DNA of 64,000 nt from Peteryoungia algae (GCF_030369675.1 NZ_CP128477.1:1550001-1614000), one strand, 5' to 3'; shown: positions 46,074 through 54,787, counted from the stretch's first letter. The notes: generated by a model from the letters alone, not told the origin. Translations and numbers: made by a program.

Positions 46074-46378
46074 CAGCCGTCACCAGGAAAAGAAGGGCTA
46101 TCGGTGGTCGTCCCTGCATGAACGGAAAGATCAGCAATCGGATCAGGGAAAAACATGGGAAGCGTGAAAATCCGGAATGTATCGAGGGTCATGGCAGGTC
46201 TATCCGGTTACGGCGTCGGCCAAGCGGCGCAAAGCCCCGGATGGCATCGGCCCCGGCCCTCCGCGACCGCATGCCCAAACGCGGCTACGATCCGCTGGTC
46301 TGACCGCAGCAACGCCCAGATACGAAAAAGCTGCCGGATCGCTCCGGCGGCTTTCTTGATGTTTCCCGAAAATCGACC
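46074..46378. other. Intergenic stretch between EAL and ClpP genes
   Basis: 305 bases. The ClpP terminator occupies 46324-46356. The remainder shows only low-scoring short frames and no recognised motif, and must include the EAL gene promoter. Confidence 0.6.
46324..46356 (-). terminator. Intrinsic terminator after the ClpP-type gene
   Basis: Imperfect 9-bp stem GCTGCCGGA / TCCGGCGGC (one G-T pair) with loop TCGC, followed on the minus strand by CTTTTTCG. Confidence 0.8.
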
Positions 46379-46963
46379 TCAGCCGATATCGGCATGGCTT
46401 TCGATTATCCGGCCGACCAGGCCATAGGTGACGGCGTCTTCTGCCGTCAGCCAGTAGTCGCGGTCGATGTCTTTCGCGATCTTCTCCTGGGTCTGCCCGG
46501 TGGCCTTGGCGTAGATCTTGATCAGGCGCTCGTTCATCTTGATGATTTCGCGGGCCTGGATCTCGATATCGGACGCCATGCCGCGCGTGCCGCCAGACGG
46601 CTGGTGCATCAGGAAGCGGGTGTTCGGCAGGGCCAGACGGCGCTCCTTGGGAACCGCGACGAAGATCAGCGAACCGGCAGAGGCGGCCCAGCCGGTGGCG
46701 ATAATCCAGACCTTCGGCTTGATGAACTTGATCATGTCATGGATCGCATCGCCGGCTTCCACATGGCCGCCCGGCGAGCAGACGAACACGCGAATGTCTT
46801 CATCCGAAGCGGCAGCAAGCGCGACGAGCTGCGTGCAGACCTTCTGCGCCAGCTCCATGGTGATCCCGCCATAGATAAAGATCGAACGCGACTTGAAGAG
46901 GTTCGCTTCCGTTTCCTTGCCGATCGGCAGTTCCTTGCTCTTGTCGTCTTCGTCTTCGTTCAT
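46379..46963 (-). CDS. clpP: ATP-dependent Clp protease proteolytic subunit (paralogue)
   Basis: 194 residues. The nucleophile Ser is in [11 protein letters not shown], the His in [11 protein letters not shown], and the Asp in [10 protein letters not shown], giving the ClpP triad. The acidic N terminus [23 protein letters not shown] and the absence of the usual ClpP propeptide suggest one of the extra rhizobial ClpP paralogues rather than the main ClpP. The ATG at 46963 has AAGGA 13 bases upstream; an upstream start at 46996 ([11 protein letters not shown]) cannot be excluded. Confidence 0.9.
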   Translation of the reverse strand: MNEDEDDKSKELPIGKETEANLFKSRSIFIYGGITMELAQKVCTQLVALAAASDEDIRVFVCSPGGHVEAGDAIHDMIKFIKPKVWIIATGWAASAGSLIFVAVPKERRLALPNTRFLMHQPSGGTRGMASDIEIQAREIIKMNERLIKIYAKATGQTQEKIAKDIDRDYWLTAEDAVTYGLVGRIIESHADIG

Positions 46964-47149
46964 CACAGGGGATAGTCCTTCTTGCGTTTGGCTCATCCGC
47001 ACATAGTGCGTCTGCAGGCTTAAGACAATGCGGGAAAAAGACAAGCATGGAAGCGATGAACAGGAGGTTACGCCGGTGCTCCGGCTTGCCGCGTTCGACA
47101 CCCGTTCTTAACGCAAGCAGGCTAGGCTTCGCTCATGGAGGAGCCACCC

Positions 47150-48493
47150 GTGACCGACACCATCCGGCTTGCCGAACTGATCGAGGCGCTGAGCCATGCG
47201 CTCGACATGACCGAGGGACAGCCCCCCGGCCATTGCGTCCGCTGCTGCTTCATCGGCACGCGCATCGGCCGTGCACTTGGTCTCAGCGAAGAGGCACTGA
47301 GCGACCTCTATTACACGCTCCTGCTCAAGGATCTCGGCTGTTCGTCCAATGCCGCTCGTATCTGCGAACTCTATCTGGCCGATGACCTGAAGTTCAAACA
47401 CGACTTCAAGCTGGTCGACGGCTCCTTCCCGCAGATCCTGAAATTCGTGCTGTCCCACACCGGCATGGAAACTGGTCTCGCCGAACGCTTCCGCGGCATC
47501 CTCAACATCGTCAAGAATGGCGGGGAACTCTCCACCAGCCTCATCCAGACCCGCTGCCAGCGCGGCGCCGAAATCGCCCGCCAGATGCGTTTTTCCGAAG
47601 AGGTCTGCCGCGGCATTCTCGATCTCGACGAACATGTCGATGGCGGCGGCCAGCCGCTTGGCCGCAAGGGCGCGGAAATCCACCTCTTCGCCCGCATCGC
47701 CCTGATGGCTCAGGTGATCGACGTCTTCTTTGCCCATGAAGGCGCGGAAGCCACCTTGAAGGAAGTGCGCAAGCGCGCCGGCGGCTGGTTCGATCCCGAT
47801 CTCGTCGCCATTTTCGAGACGCTTGCCACACCCGTCTTTTTCGCCGAACTCGGCTCGGCCAATCTCGAAGCCTATGTGCTTGCCATGGAGCCCGGCCGTC
47901 AGGCCGTTCTGGCGGACGAAGATTATCTCGACGATATCGCCGCCGGCTTCGCCCGCGTCACCGATGCCAAAAGCCCCTACACGTCAGGCCATAGCGACCG
48001 CGTCGCCCTCTTCTCCGACCTGATCGCCGAGGAACTCGGCATGCCGCTTGCCGGGCGCCGCCGTCTCAAGCGCGCCGCTCTGCTGCATGACATCGGCAAG
48101 CTCGGCGTCTCCAACAGCGTGCTCGACAAGCCCGGTCGCCTCGAAGGCGAGGAATGGGAGCAGATGAAACGCCATGCCGAATTCTCCGAAACCATCCTCT
48201 CGCGGATCGCAGCCTTTGCCGATCTCGCCCTGATCGGCGGCGCCCATCACGAAAAACTCGATGGCACCGGCTACCCGCGCGGCCTGAAGGGCGACGAGAT
48301 ATCCTTCGAAACCCGTATCGTCGCAACCGCCGACGTCTTCGATGCGCTGACAGCCGATCGTCCCTACCGGGCTGCCATGCCGGTCGAAAAAGCGCTCGCC
48401 ATTCTCTGGGAAGGGGCCGGCCGCCACCACGACGAAAGCTGCATCGCAGCGCTGGAGAGGGCACTCGCGCGGGCGGATCTGAAGGCGGCGTAG
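47150..48493 (+). CDS. HD-GYP domain protein with degenerate tandem N-terminal HD-GYP
   Basis: 447 residues from GTG 47150, which has GGAGG 8 bases upstream (ATG 47135 is an alternative). The C-terminal half carries an intact HD-GYP: LLHDIGKLG (HD), HHEKLDGTGYPRGL and ATADVFDALTADRPYR. The N-terminal half repeats the fold in decayed form: LLLKDLGCSSNA replaces the HD motif and LDEHVDGGGQPLG the GYP motif. HD-GYP enzymes hydrolyse c-di-GMP; here one active and one regulatory module are likely. No membrane segment. Confidence 0.92.
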   Translation: MTDTIRLAELIEALSHALDMTEGQPPGHCVRCCFIGTRIGRALGLSEEALSDLYYTLLLKDLGCSSNAARICELYLADDLKFKHDFKLVDGSFPQILKFVLSHTGMETGLAERFRGILNIVKNGGELSTSLIQTRCQRGAEIARQMRFSEEVCRGILDLDEHVDGGGQPLGRKGAEIHLFARIALMAQVIDVFFAHEGAEATLKEVRKRAGGWFDPDLVAIFETLATPVFFAELGSANLEAYVLAMEPGRQAVLADEDYLDDIAAGFARVTDAKSPYTSGHSDRVALFSDLIAEELGMPLAGRRRLKRAALLHDIGKLGVSNSVLDKPGRLEGEEWEQMKRHAEFSETILSRIAAFADLALIGGAHHEKLDGTGYPRGLKGDEISFETRIVATADVFDALTADRPYRAAMPVEKALAILWEGAGRHHDESCIAALERALARADLKAA

Positions 48494-48499
48494 GACGTC

Positions 48500-48931
48500 C
48501 TACCGTGCAATCCGCGTCGACAGGATGATCGACGACAGCGTCCGCTCTACCCCCGACAAGTCCCCGATCCTGTCGATGATCCGGTCCAGTTCGGAGATCG
48601 ACGGCGCAGCCACGACCGCGATCAGGTCGTAGGGTCCGTTTACCGAATAGAGTGCCGAAACCTCGCGGATCGCGTTGAGTTCGCTCGTGACCGCCGCCAG
48701 TGCCTTGGGCGCAATCGTGATCATCACATGGGCCCGGATCAGTCCGCTCTGATAGGCGTCCGACAACCGCACCTGATATCCGGCGATCACCCCCTGCCCC
48801 TCCAGCCGCTCCAGTCTCGCCTGCACCGTGGTGCGCGAGAGATCGAGTCGCCGCGCGAGCTCGGCCACCGGCGTGCGCGCATTTTCCGAAAGCAGGGAGA
48901 GCAGCTCCCGGTCCTTGTCGCTCAACTGCAT
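48500..48931 (-). CDS. Lrp/AsnC family transcriptional regulator
   Basis: 143 residues. N-terminal HTH LLSLLSENARTPVAELARRL..SRTTVQARLERLEGQGVI and C-terminal ligand-binding RAM domain (about 65-140, SGLIRAHVMITIAPKAL). Divergent from the saccharopine dehydrogenase gene with a 149-base gap, so the likely target is that gene, with lysine or its catabolite as effector. ATG 48931; an ATG at 48940 is possible. Confidence 0.95.
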   Translation of the reverse strand: MQLSDKDRELLSLLSENARTPVAELARRLDLSRTTVQARLERLEGQGVIAGYQVRLSDAYQSGLIRAHVMITIAPKALAAVTSELNAIREVSALYSVNGPYDLIAVVAAPSISELDRIIDRIGDLSGVERTLSSIILSTRIAR

Positions 48932-49080
48932 TTTGCACATTCCATTCGTCGATCTGATCAGACACATACCCCATATCGTTCATATCGTCACTTGGAATCG
49001 ACACGCCATGGGGGCAAGCTGGTTCGACCAAAACAAAGGCCCGTCCTGAACGGGTCATGCTGCATGCGAGGGGCAAAGCC

Positions 49081-50184
49081 ATGAAAAACGTTACCATTAT
49101 CGGGGCCGGCAAGATCGGCGGCGCAATTGCCCGCATGCTGGCCGAGACCGGCGACTACCAGGTTACGGTCGCCGACCGCAGCGCAGAACAGCTGTCCAAG
49201 CTCGACGCCCATGCGGCGGTGAAGACGCTTGAACTCGACATTTCCGACGCAGCCGCCCTGGATAATGCGCTTGCCGGCCAGTTTGCCGTGCTCTCCGCCG
49301 CCCCCTTCCACCTCACGGGCGCGATCGCCGAAAGCGCCGCCCGCACCGCGACGCACTATCTCGATCTGACCGAGGATGTCGCGACGACGCGAAAGGTCGA
49401 GGAACTGGCCCGTGGCGCCCGATCAGCCTTCATTCCGCAATGCGGCCTCGCGCCCGGCTTCATCTCGATCGTCGCCCAGGATCTGACGAAGCATTTCGAC
49501 GCGCTGGATACGGTCCGCATGCGCGTTGGCGCACTTCCGCAATATCCCTCGAACGCGCTGAACTACAATCTGACCTGGTCGACCGACGGCTTGATCAACG
49601 AATACATCGAGCCCTGCGAGGCGATTGTCGAAGGCAAGCTCACAGTCGTGCCCGCCATGGAAGAGCGCGAGGAATTCTCGCTCGACGGCGTCACCTATGA
49701 GGCCTTCAACACCTCTGGCGGCCTCGGCACGCTGGCCAAGACGCTGGACGGGCGAGTGCGCACGATGAACTACCGCACCATCCGCTATCCGGGCCACCAG
49801 GCGATCATCAAGGCATTGCTCAACGACTTCAACCTGAAGAACCGCCGCGATGTGCTCAAAGACCTGTTCGAGAACGCCCTGCCCGCCACCATGCAGGATG
49901 TCGTGGTGATCTTCGTGACTGTCTGCGGCTGGAAGGATGGCCGCTATCTGCAGGAAACCTACGCCAACAAGGTCTATGCCGGCGTCGTCGCGGGCAAGAA
50001 GATGAGCGCCATCCAGATCACCACCGCAGCCGGGATCTGCACGGTTCTCGACCTGCTCGCCGACGGAACGCTGCCGCAGGCCGGTTTCGTCCGCCAGGAG
50101 GAGATCGACCTTCCCGCCTTCCTTGCCAACCGCTTCGGCCGGGTTTATGACCCCGAGGTCGTCAAGGTCGCCCGGGCGGGCTGA
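49081..50184 (+). CDS. Saccharopine dehydrogenase family protein
   Basis: 367 residues. NAD(P)-binding VTIIGAGKIGGAIARMLAETG at the N terminus, HYLDLTEDVATTRKV, QCGLAPGFISIVAQDL, and the long substrate domain with NTSGGLGTLAKTLDG. Family members cleave or form saccharopine in lysine metabolism. Distinct from the carboxyspermidine dehydrogenase at 42656. The divergent Lrp-type regulator fits lysine-responsive control. The stop codon lies inside a 14-base tandem repeat. Confidence 0.93.
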   Translation: MKNVTIIGAGKIGGAIARMLAETGDYQVTVADRSAEQLSKLDAHAAVKTLELDISDAAALDNALAGQFAVLSAAPFHLTGAIAESAARTATHYLDLTEDVATTRKVEELARGARSAFIPQCGLAPGFISIVAQDLTKHFDALDTVRMRVGALPQYPSNALNYNLTWSTDGLINEYIEPCEAIVEGKLTVVPAMEEREEFSLDGVTYEAFNTSGGLGTLAKTLDGRVRTMNYRTIRYPGHQAIIKALLNDFNLKNRRDVLKDLFENALPATMQDVVVIFVTVCGWKDGRYLQETYANKVYAGVVAGKKMSAIQITTAAGICTVLDLLADGTLPQAGFVRQEEIDLPAFLANRFGRVYDPEVVKVARAG

Positions 50185-50212
50185 CCAGAGCGGGCTGACC
50201 AGAGCGGGCTGA
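50177..50212 (+). repeat. 14-base tandem repeat CGGGCTGACCAGAG (2.6 copies)
   Basis: Two complete copies at 50177-50190 and 50191-50204 and a partial third follow the end of the saccharopine dehydrogenase gene and include its stop codon. Slipped-strand copy-number changes here would not alter the protein, since the first copy already contains TGA in frame. Confidence 0.85.
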
Positions 50213-50264
50213 AATGCCCGACAGAGAGTTCTCCGGGGGGAGGCAGGACCGAACGGTCCTCGAT

Positions 50265-50302
50265 GAAACGGCCGGCCAGCAACGGCTGGCCGTTTCCTTT
50301 TT
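50265..50302 (+). terminator. Intrinsic terminator after the saccharopine dehydrogenase gene
   Basis: Stem GAAACGGCC / GGCCGTTTC with an internal alternative GGCCAGC / GCTGGCC, followed by CTTTTTCC. Confidence 0.85.
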
Positions 50303-50463
50303 CCTGAAGCCGAAGCAACCGTGATGGGAGCGGCTGTCCAATCAACGCCTGAAGCATCGCTGCATACTGTTTCTTTCCGATCGAAATGTTAGCATGTGCT
50401 GACTGGACCTTTCCACCTGCGCGTGAAGGGGTCTCACCACGGCGCGGTGCTGACGGGCGGGGC

Positions 50464-51828
50464 ATGACAGGCAGAGGCAGCGAAGAGCAACAGACCACGA
50501 GGGTGATCCGCGCCTATCAGGCTGCAACGCTCGCGGTCGCATTGTTCTCGGCGCTCTGGGCCGTCATCTTCGCCATCAATGGCCTGCCCGCTGTCGCCAT
50601 CGCCGAAAGTTACCCGGTTACCATTGCGCTGGTCTGCTTCGTTCTGGTCAGCCAAGGCAAGTTCGGTCTGGTCAATCTGGTCGTGCAGATCTCTTTTCTC
50701 GCTTTCACCATCGGCTTCTGCCTGATGTTCGACGTGCCAGAAACGGGTTCACCGCGGGTCACACATCTCTTCCTGCCGGTGCTCGGCATGCTCGGCTACC
50801 TGAACCATCTGCGCCATCCCTCGCGCCTGCAATTCGCCATCATCGCATCCAGCCTCGTCGCCTTCGTCGTCCTGCATGCGGCGGACCTCAGATTGCCCTT
50901 TGCCGAGCCTCTGCCGCCGGAACTGCGCATCGTCGGCATCTGGATGAACCCGACCATTGCCACGCTCGTCTTCTGCAGCACGATCTACATTCTCCAGAAA
51001 CGCCTCTCGGCCCCGGGCGGCATGGCGCGTGATCTCATGCGGGCCATGCGGCGCGGCGAACTTACCCTCGCCTATCAGCCGCAGGTGGATCGCAAGGGCA
51101 AGGTGATCGGGGCCGAGGCACTGCTTCGCTGGAACCATCCGACGAGAGGCGCGATCGCGCCCACCACCTTCATTCCCGCCGCAGAAGAGGTGGGTCTGAT
51201 GCCGATCCTCGGCGGTTTCGTGCTCGAAGAGGCGCTGACCACCCTCGCCCGCTGGCAGAAGGATCCACGAACAAAGGGACTCACCCTCTCGGTCAATGTC
51301 AGCGCCAGCCAGTTCAACGAGAGCGATTTCTGCGCCGTCGTGCGCGGACTTCTCACCCGCCATGCCGTCGATCCGGGCCATCTGCAGCTGGAACTCACCG
51401 AAAGCGTGCTGATCGCCGGGCTGGAGCCGGTCGCAAGGAAAATGGCGGACCTCACCGCGCTCGAGATCCGCTTCTCGCTGGATGATTTCGGCACCGGTTT
51501 TTCCTCGCTCGCCTATCTGCGCAGTCTGCCGGTGGCCGAGCTGAAGATCGACCGCAGTTTTGTCGCCAGCATCACCGAGAGCGATCGCGACGCCGCCCTA
51601 GTTCGATCGATCCGCGCGCTCGCCCGGGATCTCGGCCTGCGGACCGTGGCCGAAGGGGTGGAAATGCCGGCGCAATTCGCCTTTCTCCACGACATCGGCT
51701 GCGATGTCTTCCAAGGCTGGCTCTTTGGCCGGGCCATGCCACTCGACGAATTCGAGACCTCCCTGTCCGCACCTCCCAGGCTGCCGGCCACCGTGCCTCT
51801 TAGGCCTGCCCGGACCGCCAAGGGCTGA
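50464..51828 (+). CDS. Membrane EAL-domain c-di-GMP phosphodiesterase
   Basis: 454 residues. Membrane region (about 17-185, six hydrophobic segments) followed by an EAL domain (about 198-435) with all catalytic motifs: EALLRW, VNVSASQF, LELTESV, DDFGTGFSS, LKIDRSF, AEGVE and FQGWLFG. It parallels the EAL protein at 44700-46073: same layout, no GGDEF. Probably hydrolyses c-di-GMP. The ribosome-binding site is weak (GGGCGGGG). Confidence 0.92.
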   Translation: MTGRGSEEQQTTRVIRAYQAATLAVALFSALWAVIFAINGLPAVAIAESYPVTIALVCFVLVSQGKFGLVNLVVQISFLAFTIGFCLMFDVPETGSPRVTHLFLPVLGMLGYLNHLRHPSRLQFAIIASSLVAFVVLHAADLRLPFAEPLPPELRIVGIWMNPTIATLVFCSTIYILQKRLSAPGGMARDLMRAMRRGELTLAYQPQVDRKGKVIGAEALLRWNHPTRGAIAPTTFIPAAEEVGLMPILGGFVLEEALTTLARWQKDPRTKGLTLSVNVSASQFNESDFCAVVRGLLTRHAVDPGHLQLELTESVLIAGLEPVARKMADLTALEIRFSLDDFGTGFSSLAYLRSLPVAELKIDRSFVASITESDRDAALVRSIRALARDLGLRTVAEGVEMPAQFAFLHDIGCDVFQGWLFGRAMPLDEFETSLSAPPRLPATVPLRPARTAKG

Positions 51829-51844
51829 CCGGCAGCCCACGCCT

Positions 51845-53299
51845 TCAGCCGAGCCGGCCAAGCAGTTTCAGCATCCAGGTCGCAAGCCGCCCATAGGGCG
51901 GATAGAGCAAGCTCACGCCCGAAAGCACCGACTGTCTCAAGACTGGCTTTTCCTTGCTGAGCGCCAGGAACCCCGCCTCGCCGTGATAGGCGCCATAGCC
52001 GGAGGCCCCGACCCCGCCGAAGGGCAGATCGTCCTGGGAAAGATGCAGGATCGTGTCGTTGATCGTCACGCCGCCGGCGATCGTGCCCGAAAGCACCCTT
52101 GCCTCGGCCGCCTTGTCGCTCCCGAACCAGTAGAGGGCCAGCGGCCGATCACGCAGGTTGATATAGGCGATCGCCTCGTCCAGCGTGTCATAGGGGACAA
52201 CCGGGAGGATCGGCCCGAAGATCTCCTCGGCCATGACGCCGGTATCGTCAGGTGCGCCCACCACCGCAACCGGCGAAAACACGCGCCGTTCGGGATCATG
52301 CGGCCCGGCAAGCTCCACGACTTCGGCGTCCCTCTCGCGCGCCTCCTCGACCAGCCGCACGAGGCGATCGAAATGGCGCGGACTGATGATCGTGGTGTAG
52401 TCGGCATTGCCAGGCAGTCCCGGATATTGCTCTGCCACCTCCGCCTTGACCGCGGCGAGGAAATCCGGAACCCGCCCGCGCGGTACCAGCGCATAATCGG
52501 GCGCCACGCAGGTCTGGCCGGAATTGAGCAGTTTGCCCCAGACGAGCCGCGGCACGGCTTTGCCGAGATCGACGGACGGATCGAGGATGACGGGCGACTT
52601 GCCGCCGAGCTCGAGGGTGACAGGCGTCAGGTTCCTCGCTGCCGCTTCCGCAACCTTGCGGCCAACAGCGGTCGAGCCGGTGAAAATCAGGTGGTCGAAG
52701 GGTGCAGCGGTAAAGGCTGTCGCGACCTCAGGCCCGCCGGTCACCACGGCCACTTCGTCCTCGGCAAAGGTTTCGGCGACGGCCTTGGCCAGCACCTCGG
52801 AAAAGGCGGGGGTCAGTTCCGACGGCTTCAGCAGCGCCCGGTTGCCGGCCGCGAGCGCCCCGACCAGCGGCGAGAGCATCAGGTTGAGCGGATAATTCCA
52901 GGGCGCGACGATCCCCACCACGCCGAGTGGCTGGCGCAGGATTTGCGCCGAGGCCGGCTTGCCCGTCCAGGCCAGCGAGACGCGTCGCGGCCGCATCCAG
53001 CGCTTCAGCTCGCGCCGCGCATGGCGGATCGCGGCGCGCACCGGCACGATATCGGTCAATGTCGTGACCACCGCCGGCCGATTGCCGAAATCCTCCGAGA
53101 TCGCCGCGGCAAAACGCGACTCCCAGGCCACCACCATCCGGTCGAGCCGGTCGAGCCGGCCGTCCCTGACGGCATGGCTGGGTGTGACGTCGGTCGACCA
53201 GGCGGCCTTCTGAGCGGCGAGCAGGACGGAAATGCGCGCGGCGGGATCCGCAATGCCGACCGCCGTCTCGTCCATCCTTGCTGCAACCTGTCCGTCCAT
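51845..53299 (-). CDS. Coniferyl-aldehyde-dehydrogenase-like aldehyde dehydrogenase
   Basis: 484 residues, full ALDH fold. NAD-binding FTGSTAVGRKVAEAAA; general base Glu in VTLELGGKSPV; catalytic Cys in SGQTCVAPDYAL; and the C-terminal LLYPPYG of coniferyl aldehyde dehydrogenases. It oxidises aromatic or long-chain aldehydes to acids with NAD(P). A TTGTTC-N6-GAACAA operator (53352-53369) lies 53 bases upstream; no regulator gene is adjacent. Confidence 0.94.
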   Translation of the reverse strand: MDGQVAARMDETAVGIADPAARISVLLAAQKAAWSTDVTPSHAVRDGRLDRLDRMVVAWESRFAAAISEDFGNRPAVVTTLTDIVPVRAAIRHARRELKRWMRPRRVSLAWTGKPASAQILRQPLGVVGIVAPWNYPLNLMLSPLVGALAAGNRALLKPSELTPAFSEVLAKAVAETFAEDEVAVVTGGPEVATAFTAAPFDHLIFTGSTAVGRKVAEAAARNLTPVTLELGGKSPVILDPSVDLGKAVPRLVWGKLLNSGQTCVAPDYALVPRGRVPDFLAAVKAEVAEQYPGLPGNADYTTIISPRHFDRLVRLVEEARERDAEVVELAGPHDPERRVFSPVAVVGAPDDTGVMAEEIFGPILPVVPYDTLDEAIAYINLRDRPLALYWFGSDKAAEARVLSGTIAGGVTINDTILHLSQDDLPFGGVGASGYGAYHGEAGFLALSKEKPVLRQSVLSGVSLLYPPYGRLATWMLKLLGRLG

Positions 53300-53351
53300 G
53301 ACCGTTTCCTCTCGTTTTTCTTCTGATCCAATGTGGGCAATGTAGGCTCAA

Positions 53352-53369
53352 TTGTTCAAGATCGAACAA
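53352..53369. promoter_or_regulatory. Operator TTGTTC-N6-GAACAA upstream of the aldehyde dehydrogenase
   Basis: Perfect 6-bp dyad with a 6-base centre (AAGATC), extended by one base on one side (ATTGTTC). It lies 53-70 bases upstream of the start codon of the minus-strand ALDH gene. Form and position are typical of TetR-type repressor sites; the regulator must lie elsewhere. Confidence 0.65.
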
Positions 53370-53699
53370 ATGATTTTGATGTGTTGGGCGACGATCAGCC
53401 GTGTTCCCGGCATCTTGCTGAGATGCCCCGGCCGTCCGTGAACATCCGGCACACCGGCAGATCGGGGCCATGCGTGCGAGTTCGTGCCGCTCCCGCCTCG
53501 GCATCGGGGACAACCTGCGCCCAAACGCATCCGCCGGTCGGGATCGCTCCCTCCGGAGGTGGGCTTTCAAGTCTCGGACGAGGCGCCAGAAGCAACCTGT
53601 CTAAGTAAGCAATGTGGCTCCTTCCGGCGCCCCGTTCGGCGTCTATTCCCGCTGCATGCGTCTCTCTGGCAAGGCGGCGACGGTCCTCGTCATCCTCGT

Positions 53700-53718
53700 C
53701 CTCGGGTTTAACCCGAGG
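53700..53718. repeat. REP-like palindrome
   Basis: Inverted repeat CCTCGGGTT / AACCCGAGG with a 1-base centre, flanked by ATCCTCG and GAGGATGA. Same family as the elements at 54765 and 54880. Confidence 0.75.
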
Positions 53719-54271
53719 ATGACCCGAGGACCGAGGAATGACCGGGCGCGGGTGCGGCTGCGGTGTCACCACGAAAGTGACGCATCAGCCTGGCCGGTGG
53801 CCCGGGAGGTTCCCGCCGAATGGTGCACCATACCGACCGGGACCCTCGCCCGGGGGATGATCGTCTGGCCATTCGCGACCTCACTGTCATCCCCGCCGTT
53901 CTATCCGCCCCCGCCGCCGGTTAAGTTCGCGACGGCGTGGGCGCCTTGTCTGTGTGCCTCTGAGGCACGTCCTTCCGATCGGGGTATCCAGTCCTCGGGG
54001 CATCCGACCCCAAAAACCTTCGTCCAGCCCCTCGTCCGGAGGGAGACCGTTACAGCGGGCCGGGGCTTCAGGTTTGCGACAACCCTCCATTCCGGCGCCG
54101 GTCCCGCCTCGCCTGACATCGCATCGTCAGGTGTATCCGAGGGCGGGACGGGTGCCAGGATAGAGGGCTGGAAAAGGTGGGGGATGAAAAAACATGTGCG
54201 ACATTGATTCCGTTGGAAAATGTCTTGAATTCATCCCCCTCGCTCTGGTGAAATTGAGGGGTTTCCAGCGG

Positions 54272-54526
54272 CTAGCGTCGGATCATTCTGCCGATGGCGA
54301 TCAGCATGCAGGCGCCGATAAAGCCGATGATCAGATAGGCGATTGCCCCGCCAAAGGCCACGTTGAACACAGCGGCCAGGATGAAATTCAGGGCGATGGC
54401 GCCGACGATGCCCAGCAGAATGTTCATCACGAGCCCCATATCGCTGCGCATGAACCGCTCTGCGAGCCAGCCTGCGAGGCCGCCGATCAAGATTGCGCCG
54501 AGTATACCTACGCCGTTCAGATCCAT
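54272..54526 (-). CDS. GlsB/YeaQ/YmgE family stress membrane protein
   Basis: 84 residues, two or three hydrophobic segments with Gly zippers: MDLNGVGILGAILIGGLAGWLAERFM, then MGLVMNILLGIVGAIALNFILAAV. The GlsB/YeaQ (transglycosylase-associated) family is small, envelope-located and stress-induced in many bacteria. A GGAAC-N16-CATT promoter lies at 54561-54585. The ATG at 54526 has GGAGAAAAG 5 bases upstream. Function unproven. Confidence 0.9.
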   Translation of the reverse strand: MDLNGVGILGAILIGGLAGWLAERFMRSDMGLVMNILLGIVGAIALNFILAAVFNVAFGGAIAYLIIGFIGACMLIAIGRMIRR

Positions 54527-54560
54527 GGTCTTTTCTCCATCATTATTCGACTGATGGAAC

Positions 54561-54585
54561 AATGGATTCTGTCAATAAATGTTCC
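54561..54585 (-). promoter_or_regulatory. EcfG/RpoE2-like promoter before the GlsB-like gene
   Basis: Minus strand GGAAC (54585-54581) is followed after 16 bases by CATT (54564-54561): one mismatch to CGTT, and a full match to GGAAC-N18-TT. It overlaps the ATGGAACA / TGTTCCAT dyad (54554-54561 and 54580-54587). Weaker than the other two GGAAC promoters in the window. Confidence 0.45.
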
Positions 54586-54670
54586 ATGCCAGCCGGCCCT
54601 CTTTTATGCGCTTGGGAGAAGCTGGAGCCCGCTCCTTACCCCGAATTCTCGGTTCTTGCCCCTCACCCTA

Positions 54671-54759
54671 CCCTCTCCCCGCAGGCGGGGAGAGGGAGGG
54701 GCAAGCGGTGGCCATCTTGGCCTTCTCCCCGCCTGCGGGGAAAGGTGCCCCGAAGGGGC
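54671..54759. repeat. RIME-like element: two large palindromes plus small hairpin
   Basis: Perfect 12-bp stem CCCTCTCCCCGC / GCGGGGAGAGGG (54671-54696), a second near-perfect stem CTTCTCCCCGC / GCGGGGAAAG (54722-54744), and GCCCC-GAA-GGGGC (54747-54759). Paired large palindromes of this composition are a known feature of rhizobial intergenic mosaic elements. Confidence 0.75.
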
Positions 54760-54764
54760 GGATG

Positions 54765-54787
54765 ATCCTCGGGTCAAGCCCGAGGAT
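54765..54787. repeat. REP-like palindrome ATCCTCGGG-N5-CCCGAGGAT
   Basis: Perfect 9-bp dyad with spacer TCAAG, followed by GACG. It is the inverted copy of the element at 54880-54902 (spacer CTTGA), giving an inverted pair about 90 bases apart. Confidence 0.85.

Larger units (their letters stand above)
53300..54271. other. Gene-free 970-base stretch with palindromes
   Basis: Apart from the operator at 53352-53369 there is no supportable gene: short frames on both strands lack ribosome-binding sites and coding bias. It contains dyads, including CCTCGGGTT/AACCCGAGG (53700-53718) and the perfect 12-mer ATGGTGCACCAT (53820-53831). It looks like degraded intergenic DNA with remnants of RIME/REP-like repeats. 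A TetR-type regulator, which would be expected here, is not seen. Confidence 0.6.
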
